Shown in pieces: positions 15,190 to 27,200 of a stretch of DNA of 64,000 nt. This DNA is from Linepithema humile (taxonomy: Eukaryota; Arthropoda; Insecta; Hymenoptera; Formicidae). How positions within the stretch are numbered: position 1 is the first letter of the stretch; every line of letters begins with the position of its first letter. Position numbers and translations under genes: made by a program. The stretch covers positions 23,763,918-23,827,917 of the forward strand of contig NC_090130.1 of the NCBI RefSeq assembly GCF_040581485.1, read 5' to 3'. The notes beneath the pieces were generated by a model. It worked only from the letters and a program-made list of their open reading frames with translations, was not told the origin of the DNA and searched no databases.

Positions 15190-16960
15190 AAACTTCTGCG
15201 GAAGGCGATGAAATGCATTACGTGGTGCCGCGCGAAATAACGTGAGAAGCATTATATTCGCAGACGAAGAGCATTCGGCTCGACCGCATCTCCCGAAAAT
15301 ACGAGGAAATGCTGGGCTGGCAACGGGATCCCCGCGGTGTCCGATGTCTCGCGCGCTAGGAATATCGTTCGTAGTCGCGAGCTCCCGGAAACGAACGGCG
15401 AAACGTGTCAACGCGGAAAAGGTGGGCAGACGTCGGGCAGACGTGAAAAATAAAGAAAAGTAGAAGACGGACGGACGCACACGGCGCACCGAGTTCGAAA
15501 GTGGCCGCGGATGCCGGCCGGATAGGCGAGATATCGCCGCCGTTCAAGAGACGGGAAGGGTGGCAAGCTGCGGTAGCGCCGGGCGGACGGTGCGAAAATA
15601 GGAGCTGCCTGTTTCCGCGGATTCTTCCTCTCGAGGGTCAGAGAGACACACATACACACACACACTCGTACGTTGAGGAAAAAGGACGCGAGGAGGTGAA
15701 CGGGGAAAACTTGGCACGCGTCTGGCATACGGGACTGCCCGTTAAAACCTGCGAGGGTAGACACCAAATGCTATTCCGCACACGGCTTTCATGCTCCGCG
15801 GCACATACTCTGTGTCTGGGAAAAATAGAAACACGAAAAAAAGATTGTGGGCCAGGGGGACGGAGGTGAAGAGGGAGAGCACGAGGACGGGATGATGCCG
15901 CCGACCGATGAAGCTCCGCGCCATAGTCGTTTAGCACGTTCTTGAGCTCCGCGCGAAAATTGGAAAGCGTCGGGGCTCGGCGCTGCACTTTCGCCGTAAT
16001 TTTAAATGGGCGGCGCAGAAACTGCGCGCGCTTTCCCGAACGAAACTCTGCCGCCGTCTTTTCATTCTCTCCGCTAAAACGTAGCGCGCGCCCGCTGTGG
16101 TTTCGACTTTCAGCGACGGTGCATGCGTATTGTGGTGCGCGAGCGCGCACGAATTGCCGTCGTAAGGTTTTATTCGCAGTCGATTTTACTCGCCGGGGTA
16201 ACCAATTTCAAACTCCATGGTTGCTGCATAATATATCTCGGATTCACGATAATTCCACAGCGCGCTCGGCGCTCGCTTTTATCCGCAAACAAATGTAACG
16301 CCGTAATTTATATCGCAATTTCAACCTTTCGCACAGCTTTATTTGGTCGTATCAATTTTTATGCGGGACGGAGTTTTTCTCTTTCGTTATATTCCATATA
16401 ACTGATTACTTCGTAAATTCATACCAATGCCACATTGCACCATACTTACACAATTATCGGCGCTTGCATCCGACTTTTTTAACGCCGAGCAAAACAGTCG
16501 TATTCGCGCGCATTCACCGCAATTCGCCGAGCGGAATCCCTTACGCGCGAGAAGTCGCGAAATAGCCCGGTCGCGGCTGTTTCGCGAATGGAACGTTATT
16601 TCGTAAATTTTTTTTTTTTTCCTTGCTTTGTTCGCCGCCGATCCGTAATTATTACCTGCGACTTCTCTCCATCGCGCCGCAGCCAACAAAGTGATTTCAC
16701 CTTTTCCCGCTTCGCGTAACGAGCATCGAGATTCTCGATAATTGCGGGATGCCCGGTGCGGCGGTTGCGGTAATTGCACCCACCGCAGTTTGTATTTATT
16801 TTTCTCCGCTCCGATCTCGGAAGGGCATGCTCGGAAACGCGTGTGCACGCGCGTCTCGCCGGTCGATACGCTCTTACATCAAAGATTGTAATTCCGGCGA
16901 TACAAGTGCGTCCTCATCGCCAGACGCACCATCGTAATTGCGTGCGTGTATTCGCGTGTG
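15190..16960. other. GC- and CpG-rich island, no supported gene
   Basis: This stretch is clearly richer in G+C and CpG than its surroundings. It has several overlapping open frames on both strands (for example 15638-16150 on -, 15942-16298 on +), which is expected where stop codons are rare. A CA run lies at about 15645-15665. It could be the promoter region of the Side-family gene or of another transcript. No TATA box, start site or domain supports a specific claim. Confidence 0.4.
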
Positions 16961-19900
16961 CGTGTGACGACGATTATTTAGTAATCTATAAATCATAAGG
17001 TGGGAAACGACGAGACCCGACATTAGACCCTGGCAAATTACTCGCCGTCCTACGAAGGTTTAGTGCAATAATTGAGATCGCGCGACTGTTTATTTTTCTT
17101 CTTGCGTTTCGATCGGAGAAATGACTGGCCTAACGACATCAATGACTGAAAATTATAATCCCGCGCGCTAAAGAGTATACTAGGAATATCGCGAATAAGC
17201 ACACCGAGACGCCCGACTCATTTATTTTAGAATCATGTTTCTTTTTCTTTTTTTTTTTTTGCTGCTTACCGCCGCAGTCACGATTTCATCCTACTCGCGT
17301 ATTTTCGATACAAACGCGCTCAGAACCTTATAGCATGTGGTCAATGGACAAAACATTACGGCTTTTGCGCAATAGAAGCGATATATAATTCACACATCGC
17401 ACGGATCCCGGGGATTACAGATTCCGCAAAGTCACGCCTTCGTGGAAAATATTTCGGTATTCCGATATCCGATATTTCAAAGAGCGCCTGGATATGATGC
17501 GATATGGTGTGCCAGCACTTGACTTTAATGCACGACGTTCGTAATCGTCGGACTAAAGCAGTGGAACCAGGTCGACCGACATGCAAGTCATTACTCCCGC
17601 GATCGAGATTATTTTTTTCGCTACTTAGTACCACAAGAGGACCATAAAATCATATCGCGAGCTGCGCCGTGTGAAGGCTGTCAGTCATGGAAAAAAAGAA
17701 AAAAAGTAAAAGCATGAAAAGATCGTAAAAGGAAAAAAAAAAAAAAACATTATTTGATTGTCGGTTTGATCACTATTTTATAGGAGAAAAAAAATATTAC
17801 ATACTGAAAATACCTATGCAATCTTCTTTTAAATGCTATGTTTTGCGCAATAAGAATATTATTCGAAATGAAACGTAATGGACGTATATCAAATCAATAT
17901 TGTAAAACAAACGCATCCCAATTGGCTTACTGAAGCACACAGCTCGCTGGAGAAAAGGAAAGCCAGAAATAATACAAAGTAAGAGGACATATTTATGACT
18001 TTTCTCGCGGTCTAGTAACGCGATAACAGAATTCCATTGTACAGCGAGTAAAACATATCTGTACAAAACGCAAGCGGTAAAAACGCTTTAATTATTTCGC
18101 TTCTGTAACGATTCGTTTCTTATCGCGCCTACCACTTTGCGATTCGGATAGAATTTTAAGACACGATCGTGATACCGATTGTAAAGCCTGTGAATATACA
18201 TGTATATGTATGTATATACATACGTCCCGTAACTCATAAGAGAGATTAATGTCTCCGGCGGAACTCGAGAACTGTAAAGCTCCGCTACAGAACTGTTCTG
18301 TTCTATGCGAAAGCTGTTACTCGCAGAGGAAACAGACGCAGGGATCGTGATGCGACTATAGAGCGTCGTAAAGAGGAGTTTAAAGCATCCCACTCTGCGG
18401 AAGAAAATTCAAGATTTCTTACGGCGACCGAACGCGCCGTCGGCGTTCTCTCTGGTTACAATGATTTTTAAAATACGTTCTGCGTAAATATGCGGGCGGG
18501 CGAGAGCGCTCTTTAGCGCTATGAATTTTTACGATGATCTACATATCCGTTGGATATGTGCGCGAACGGCAAAATGGAACTTCTTTGTTTGCGCATCCAT
18601 TTTGCCCATCGAGTCGTAACGTCTGCACTACTGCAAACAGCTTATACGCGTTTTTATATTGCACCATTTATTACCCCATAAAGCGGGAACTCTGATACCG
18701 TACGCAAAAATGTATGTACTTCAACCTACAATGCCAAGATATTCATGCGATTTAATAATTCACCTTGCTCGCCAAATGATAGTAACGAATATAGCGCACG
18801 GTTACGCTCGTAACCGGCCTTTGTATGTTAAATTAAATTCTCGGAGCTTAAATTAAAATTTTCATAGTTATAAATCGGTACAGTACATAATTTACGCAAC
18901 CAGTAATACCGTTTTCCTTTCACTAAGTTTACTTTTACTTTTAGAAATTAATTTTATTGCACATTGCAATTTATACGTAAAATTCTTATAATAATAATAT
19001 CGTAAAACTCCACGCGATTGCCTAAAAGCAGAGCGAAATTTATTTTTCGAGCGGAATATATAAGCAGATTATCATCGGCTTAGTAGGTTGCTGATAAATA
19101 ATTTGTTGTCAGGCTGCCTTGCAAATTGATTTTATTTAGTACCCAGGACAAATTGATGATATAATCTGCTTTCGCGACAGAAACCACCAAGCACAGTCCA
19201 TAAAAATTGTAATAATCGGATACGCCGCGATAAATCGTATAATAAAAACAATTCCATGTTGGAATAAGTACTCGTTTAGAATGTCTTGTACTAATAAACT
19301 AAATAAACTGACCATCTGAAATCAGACGGTAAATACTAAAACTGTAAAAAGTTGTGAAAACAAATTAAAAACATTTCTAGATTTTGACTACAATTTAAAG
19401 TCTAATGGATCACAATCTTTATTTTATTAGAATCGCAAGCGTTTCTTTCGATAGTAATTTTAATAAGTTGAATCAAACCTGTTGAAATAAAATAATTAAA
19501 TTAAATTGATGCCGGATATGCATTAATTTCTTTCAAAAGTGCGGCAGTCAACTGGCAAAAGTTATAATTAGCAAAATTCGCGACGTAATAGCTGCGATAA
19601 TTAATAGGCATTAAGCACGCGATTAATAAATAAACCCAATTCGGCCTGCATATTTCACTATTGAATAGTCTTTGATTGTGTTTCGGGAGCACGATGATTT
19701 ATTGTTGGGTCTATTAGGCAAACGACTGGCTTTATCGATTCTTACTTCGTCGCACCAACTTGAACGGCCAGTTCTCTATCCGCAACCCCACGCGTACTTC
19801 AAACGGAGTAGACGGTCTACTTTAAAAATCGAAACTTCGCATATAATCTACCCGGCGCGGCGACGAACTATATAAAATTATGAATTATTCTTTCTACTCA

Positions 19901-21288
19901 AATACTTTGTCGTCCCATCGGAGTTACAATAACGACTCCTCTTGTTACCAAACTTTGCGCGGAGATGTTGATTAGAGAATTTTTTATTATTGTAATAACC
20001 GACTTCATTACGCATGCACTTTTCTTGATGATTTCGATCTCGACAACGGCGAGCTTATTAGAATGCACATTTTTTATGCGGTCGCCCATTATATTATTAT
20101 CGAGAAAATAATTAAGTGCACCACCGAAGTATCGCCGTCACTGTAGTAGATATATGACCGATCACGTCTCAACGTAAATTGGAGCCTTCATCCGCATTGC
20201 TAGTTACGAATATGACAAATGACTCTGACGTCTGCGCTCCGTTGGGCGTCTTAAATATATTTTCTATGCGTGTCGCGCGGCCCACGTATATCGATTGAAA
20301 GTCCCTTTCGACACCGTCCCGTGTCGATCCAGTTCCGAGCATCTCCGTGCGTCGAGTTAAGACTTATTATTGTTAATAGCGCGGGCATGTTTAATGTACA
20401 ATCAAAACCTCGCATGCCTCCCATTACGTCGCTCGCTTATGTAAATTGTGACCGTACACGCCTCGAGGACAAGGACGAAAAAATTGTTCCATCATTTCAC
20501 GAACCTCGCTTTGACGTCTCGTATGCGTTATTTCCGTCGGACTTACCTCGCCGGCACATCAGACTCACCGGTCATCCATTATATCAATGAACAGCATTCA
20601 CGTAATATAAAAGTAACGTTAAGTCATTTGAAAGATTATCCTGCCTCGTTTGAGAAATTTTCCCCCAGGCATCATTCTTATTTCTCTAATCATTTTTTGT
20701 GAGTCTAAAACGTATGCTTACGTTAATGTACGTTTTATCGTCCGACTAATAGGAGAGGAAAAAGAAACAACGTAAACTCGTATCCCGAATAGCTGCCCGA
20801 TTTAGTCCGTTAATTGTACATCTTAAATCCTAAATGAGTTAGTTACAGATGCGAGTCGATGTTGTAAGTCTATTCGGTCGAACGTAAGTTTTTTAAGCTT
20901 CGCAAACAAACTGTACTTTTTAAATACACATCGACAAATTTGAAATTAATTTTTTCGTAATAATAATTAAATTACTGAGCGTTAAAATTAATTGTTAGAT
21001 CTTACTTTAAATTCGATTATTGTTGGACAAATTTCGAACCATATATTGTAAATTATCGCGGGGCAATTCATTTATCGTACATTACATAATACATTACACC
21101 GTCTGCAATTTACTAACACCATTTTTCGCGTTCGATGCAGGTGTGTGAATATATGGCTTTTCAGAATCTCTCATCGTTCGGTAAAGTATTGGCGGCTATC
21201 AGTTGAGAAAAAATAGCTGCGTACGCTTCGCCGTTGAAATAACGCTGTATTTCATTTCCCGATGGTGAGCGGAACCGTGAAGGAGAAA

Positions 21289-21330
<42 letters not shown>

Positions 21331-24084
21331 AAAGGGAAAAAATAAAATCCGTTAAATTTACGTCGTCAATAAAAAGGAAAATAAACGTGGCATCCTGCGC
21401 GCGTTTCACCCAAGGCGATCATCTTCGAGATTCAGGGCCCTCCCGCGCATTCGTGGAAACCAGAAGATTACTTATTTATGGTTTCCCCGCCCCGGTAAAG
21501 GGAGAGAAAGACCAGAGTGCGCGCTTGCGTACGTTTGATGTTGCCTCAAATCGTTGAGTTAAAACGAATGACCGTTGATGGATTCGTTTTCCACGTAGAG
21601 AGATTATTTATGAACCCAGCGACGACTCCCTACGTCGAATCTTTACCGGGAACGACGTGGGCGTTTGGAACTCATCACGTTCACGTATCCCCGTCGTGTC
21701 ATGTCGAGTGTCCGTGAGAACAACGGAATAAGAAACGCCAGCGGCATACGTTACGACTGGCATTGTTATTATATGTCAAAATAAGAATTACGAGAATTAC
21801 AAATTAGGGAGAGACCGCAAAAAACGTTGATAGATTTGTTCGCTGGGGAAAGAGACATTACGCAAACACAACGAGCCGGGTGCGTTCGCTCGCGGCCGAT
21901 GCCGGGGAAAACATTCGGAATTATCTTTACGAGTCCAATCATATGTATCACTCGATGCGCGAGTGACAAGCGCTGCGAACTTTAATACGACGGCGGTACC
22001 GGTTATCCGCGCGCTGCGGGCAATTTCCGCCGGGTTCACCAATTAGCCGGTAATAATTTTCCCGCCCGGTGCTCGTGACGCCGCGCATCGCTGGCAACCT
22101 CATCGGCGATGCAAATTTTTCGCGACAACAACGTGTACACGTGAGTTGTTCGGAACCGCGCTGTTTAATACCGCCCGGTTTAAAGTGCACAGTATCGTCG
22201 CCCGGTCGTCCCTCCCCCCCTCCCCCCTCCCCGACCGTATTTTCTCTAAGTGCTGGCAGCGCGGAGAGCGCAATAAACTGTACAACTGGGACTGTGACGG
22301 CTTCAGCGTTGCGGACGCCATCCACGCTAATACACTCGTGTTCGTGCGCTCGCCCGTCGTTGGCTACGACGACAAAGAAGGAACGACTCGCCTCCGGTGT
22401 CTTCCATTTTCCACCGCCTCGTTCGCCCCCGCTCGATGCCCCTCTCATCCCCTCGAACTCGCGGAAAATGTATGATACGCCCACTCGCGGAGTTAAACCG
22501 CTATTTTTCTTGTGATAAATGAAATTGTTTCACGCGCGGCGCTTGTCACGCTTGCGGACGCTTCGCGGAGTTTCCGCGGAGCTTCTCCGAGTTTCCTTCC
22601 GGTTCGCTTCGAAACTTCTCTCTTGGGATTAAATGAGATCGGAAGAATGTGCCCCGCTTCACTATAGGATATGGCCGTATAACAAAGGCATCTTGATTGG
22701 ACAAAACTGTGTACGATTTATAATCATCGTTGTGTTAACCGGATAATCAAGCTGAATGAACGGATAAATTATTTAATGACTTTTAATCTGTACGTTACTT
22801 AACGCTATTTAAATTTAAACAAATTTACATTATTACATTTCTTATAAAATTGGAATATAAAAACGATAATATATTTTTATAAAAACTAGAGAATTAAAAA
22901 AAAAATACTTATGCAAGCGTTTATATTTGAATAACGTTTCGAAGAATTGTAGCAAAAGTTTAAGAGCTCGTTGCCCAAATGATAATATACAGGATCAAAA
23001 GTGCTTTGATACCGTCAAGTGTCAGCGTTACTGAAAGTGCAGAGGGAGCAGCTACGGCTCAGCGTATGTTTGCTTATCGCGTCTCTCTCATATCGAGCCA
23101 GATATCGCTCCATCGAAAGTCAGCTGGCATTCTAATTTCGGATTCAGAGCGCTGAGCGCGACCGCTCAGCGCCCTTCGGCAAACATTTCACACGTTCACG
23201 CAATATCTCCGCGGATTTCGAAAGACACTGACTGCGCACACCTTTGAGCATGTCACCGGCGAACGCGATCCGTTTTCCCGACCATTTTCGCTCCGCTTCC
23301 GCCGTTCCCCGTGAAAGTATCGGCGTTTTATAGCCCGGGACGGAAATCCGTGGACTTTGAGATTGACCGACCATGTTGCGATCGGATGTCGGGCGACGAA
23401 ATACCGGCGCGGTGATCGATGGGATCCCTGGGAGCGATCGCTCTTAAAAGCACCACGCTACTCCCCGAAGCGATCGACAAGTCCGATGAGACGTCGGGAA
23501 ACGCGCCGTCGCGGAAAGATAGCGCCGGCAACATGTCAAAGGAGAGAGAGAGGCAGCTCATTAAAACGCGATAACCCCGTCTGCGGATGTAAATCTAATC
23601 GGGCAGACAAAACCGCAGCGACATCAAACCGTTAACCACTGTCTACCTCATCACATAGAATCTCGAGCTCGCGGTAGAAGAGCTCGCCTTTAACTATCGG
23701 CGTGTAACATCGTCGCTAAATTCTCGTGTAATGAGACCTAATCCTGGCGTTTTCTTGTCAGCGAAAACCGCATTATATCAACGTTTTACCTACCGTTGCA
23801 ATATGTCTCGTGTAGGTAGCTTGTTAAAAGCTCGAAGTGATTGATTGTAGCTAATAGCATTCGCTTGCGGTTTAAGCGGTTTGATATTCTACTTTCCAGA
23901 AGCGAGGGGCAATCTTAAAATTTACGACATGTTGAGCGTGGTTTCTTCTAAAATTGCGCGTTCGTGATTTTACTGTGGAATTTAATGTTTCCAATTTATG
24001 CGACGATTTAGAATCGATCGAATTAAAATACTAAATATATTTGAAGCACATTGAGAGAAAGTTGTAATTTACTCTCTGTTGCAG
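16961..24084. other. No supported gene: probable 5' intron of the Side-family gene
   Basis: No Ig-type or other recognisable exon is seen. A GA microsatellite lies at about 21293-21329. A GC-rich patch at about 22000-22600 carries long but featureless frames on both strands. The stretch ends with the acceptor of the first visible exon at 24084. A missing exon ending in phase 1 must lie in or before this region. Confidence 0.6.
21286..21329. repeat. GA dinucleotide microsatellite
   Basis: A purine-rich lead-in is followed by an uninterrupted GA run of about 15 units, in non-coding sequence. Confidence 0.9.
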
Positions 24085-24214
24085 TACCAATCGTTGCCAT
24101 TGACGGTGTAGTCGGGGAAAAGGTGCAGCTCCCTTGTGACATTCGTCCTGCTGAAAACGACGAAGTCAGAATGGTGTTTTGGTACAAGGAAGGCAGGGGT
24201 GAGCCATTTTACAG
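24085..24214 (+). CDS. Side-family exon 1 of those visible: first half of Ig1 (V-type)
   Basis: The acceptor tctctgttgcag precedes 24085 and the donor is AG|GTAAGA at 24215. The exon opens with two bases of a split codon, so the missing upstream exon must end in phase 1. It reads [19 protein letters not shown] and then [13 protein letters not shown], placing the first V-domain cysteine at residue 18 and the core Trp at residue 33. The EGEP-like turn before the splice site and the serine split across the junction match the Side-family first Ig domain. This is the most 5' exon I can support. Confidence 0.9.
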
Positions 24215-27200
24215 GTAAGACTGCGGATAGTTCCGATTGAAAAACTGTCGATTTTTCAAAAACGCCACAAATTCGAATTCTCCCAACTCGTGTCTGTTTG
24301 TACGGTAAAATATAAATTTCCTTTACGAGAGTGCGTAAATATTTTCCTTCTACCTTACAAGCGCACCGAGAAAACTCCTTTCCGAACGCAAAAGTCATCC
24401 ATATGCATCCGAGCGCGCCTTCGCGGAGAAATCAAAAAGGAATGAGTCAGACGGCTCAAGCTCGGAAATTCCTCGCGTTATTTTCCACGGTGAAGTTCAT
24501 TCGCCGCTCGGGTCGCCGTTTCGCTTCCGCGGCCCGTGAAATTTTGCATATAGAATGGCGGCCGGCGCGCCGCCGCCGCCGCCGAGTCGCAGGGGCGCGA
24601 GAGAGGGGAGAGAAAAGGAGGCGGTCGGAAAGGCCATCCGGCGGGTCATATTTAAGAAATGTAATAAGGTGTAAGATATGTGCGGAGGGGAAGGGAGCTG
24701 AGCCAAAGGGACGGCGCGATGCATCGTGCTGGAGTGAGGGCGGCTGCGGAGCCGGTTGGCGCGGGGGAGAGAACGCGGATCGTCGCTTGTTGTAAAGTCA
24801 GTTTAATCCTCGCCGCGACGAGGAACTTTAAATTTAAAGGCGGCCGTCGTACTAAAGCGTTTCTTCTCCCCCTTCTTGGCCCCCCGCCAGCCGTTCCCTC
24901 CAGTGTCGGCCCCTTCTTCCCTTCGCGGGACCTCTCGCAGTAAAATATTTATTGCGTGACATCGCGCCCGCTTATCGTACGTACGCCAGACAGTTAAGGA
25001 AAGGAGAAACTGCGAGACTGCACGGTCGTATGATCGCGCGCATATAGCCCTTTTCTAGGTCCTCTTTCCTTGCACGTGTATTCAATATCTTACATGCGAT
25101 AGGAGTAATTCATGTGATGTACACGTCATCTTGCCAAGATTCTCGGGCTATCATTCATTCGAAAACGAATTGCTCCCTACTCTCTTTCTGCTTAATTAAT
25201 TTCTTTTTAACTACGCTGTGTATATTAATTTTTTATTTTGTTAATTTGACACAAATTTTCACGAAATCAAAAACGATTGAAAATTTTATATCGTCTATAA
25301 TGTTCTAGAATTACATTTTCATTTCGTTAAAATAAGTCTAGCGATTGACTGAATTCTTCATGATATGGATATTTGATCGTGATCGAATTAGATCTATGAA
25401 TTTTAATATTGCTCTAATAATATCGGGCACTCAGCGTCCTCGAACAAAATGCTCTGTAATATTTACAATCTCTCGGGCGGTCTTCGCATTTTACCTTAAT
25501 AGATAACACTTCGCAAAATCGAATCTACTCAATTCCGTTCTGCGCTCTTTCTCTCCCAGCAAAGTTTCAAGACACTTAGACTCGACGAAGCGACCTGGTA
25601 AATTCCTTTCCTCGCGTGAGACTTTAAAGTGATCGGTTTCTTAGCCAGCGCTCGCTCGTAGAAGAAAGTAGTAGCTAAACAGAAGACGGTGAAAAACGCA
25701 TTTTCTCGCAGAGATCCCAAGTGTTGCTCGAGACAATAAACCGTCGAAAGTTTATTATTATTTTTATCAAAAATTAATTTTGTTAACGTTTGTATTGTAC
25801 CGTGTTCTTCAAAAATACACGTCCGTCTCGAACACCAGTTGTTCCACAAACGCTTTGTTGAACCGAAACGCGATACGCATCTATTATATTCGACTCGACA
25901 TTTTAGTTCGGTGCCACTTGGTGCGATATTTTGCGCGCAAATCGTTTTCGCGCGCTACAGAGAGCGAGTACGAGTTCATCTACGCTGCAATCTCCCGAGA
26001 TAACGAAGAAACGCCCGTAGGCGATGCCTTTCCGGAAAGTCCCGACCGAATCAGCCTCTCGAAGTCGTGATCGACGAGCCGGGTGAGTAGGCAGGCGACC
26101 GATCGATCTTGAGAGTCGCTCCGCTGCCGTCGATGAACGACGGGGGCCGAAGTCGGAAGACCGATATGGGAAAATCGCTTTTCAGGGTTATCGCTCGCGG
26201 GGTAAGTCGGTCGAACGTGTTATATCCGCGTGTCGTTCTCGCTGCCGTGGCGAAACGGGTCTCTCTCTCCGTGTACTCGACCGCTTCGAGGACTGCCCTC
26301 TCGCTCTCTGCTCTATCTAGGATGGCGGGGTGGGCAGCGTCGGTGGCGCGTCACGGAAGCGCCCACCTCGTTCGCTGCAAGTGCGAAGTGGAAGAATTAA
26401 ATCGTATTTCAACGTCAATGCCGCGGAAGCAAGCGAGTGAAGGCGGGATAGCTTTGGGAATACTCAGTCACGAGCGAAAATCCGAACTCCCGTGCAGTCG
26501 CGGAACGCAATTTAACTTTTAGTCGTCCGCGAGAGGAACCGTGGAGGGCTCGCCCGGCGCTCTCTGTCTCTCTCTCTCTGTTTCTCCGCGCGAGTTACAT
26601 CTCTTCTTTCCGTCCCTCGCGCGGGGGCCCTCTTATATATCCCCCAGTCGTCCCTCTAATCTGTCTCCCTTTGTTCTCGTCCTCGCTCACCGCGGATGCT
26701 TAATATGCAATCACGCACTGGGAATGGCTCCCAGGCGATTCCGCATAGACTGCCGGATTCTCAGATCGTGATTCCGCGAGCGATTCTTCAGCGAACGCTG
26801 CTCCGCAACGGTAACGACACATCCGCTTGAACCACGGGATGAGGAACGAACGACGAGATTCATGTTCCAAATTTAACCTTTTGATTCCACCGTCCGATTT
26901 CACATTTGAACTTCTGCTTTTTTAATTAAATGAGGAAAGGAAATGTAATAATTTCAATTTCGCATATTACACAAACGTTTAATTTAATAATGCATGATCT
27001 TATCAAAAGTTAAATTTAAGTCATGCTGAATTGCAAATTGATTAATTGATTCTAATTTCATCACGATAGACATTTTATAACCGCCTAGAAATCTTGAAAC
27101 GATGATTTTCCTTTGATCACAAGTATCCAGAAATATACATTTATCGTTTCTATGAACTTTAATTAATTGAATGATATCAAACTTTTAATAACAACGTCAC

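Noticed and set aside
15638..16150. 170-codon frame on the - strand in the CpG-rich island.
   Set aside because: Includes a translated CA repeat at its end and overlaps several other frames; no family features.
17235..17333. Short frame starting Met-Phe-Leu-Phe with a hydrophobic run, like a signal-peptide exon; a GTATTT after TCGC would give the required phase 1.
   Set aside because: The hydrophobic run comes from a T homopolymer, and the donor is weak and not preceded by AG. Not enough to call the missing first exon without transcript data.
21948..22515. Frames of 178 codons (-) and 148 codons (+) overlapping each other.
   Set aside because: They lie in a GC-rich patch with homopolymers, with no recognisable motif and no splice context.
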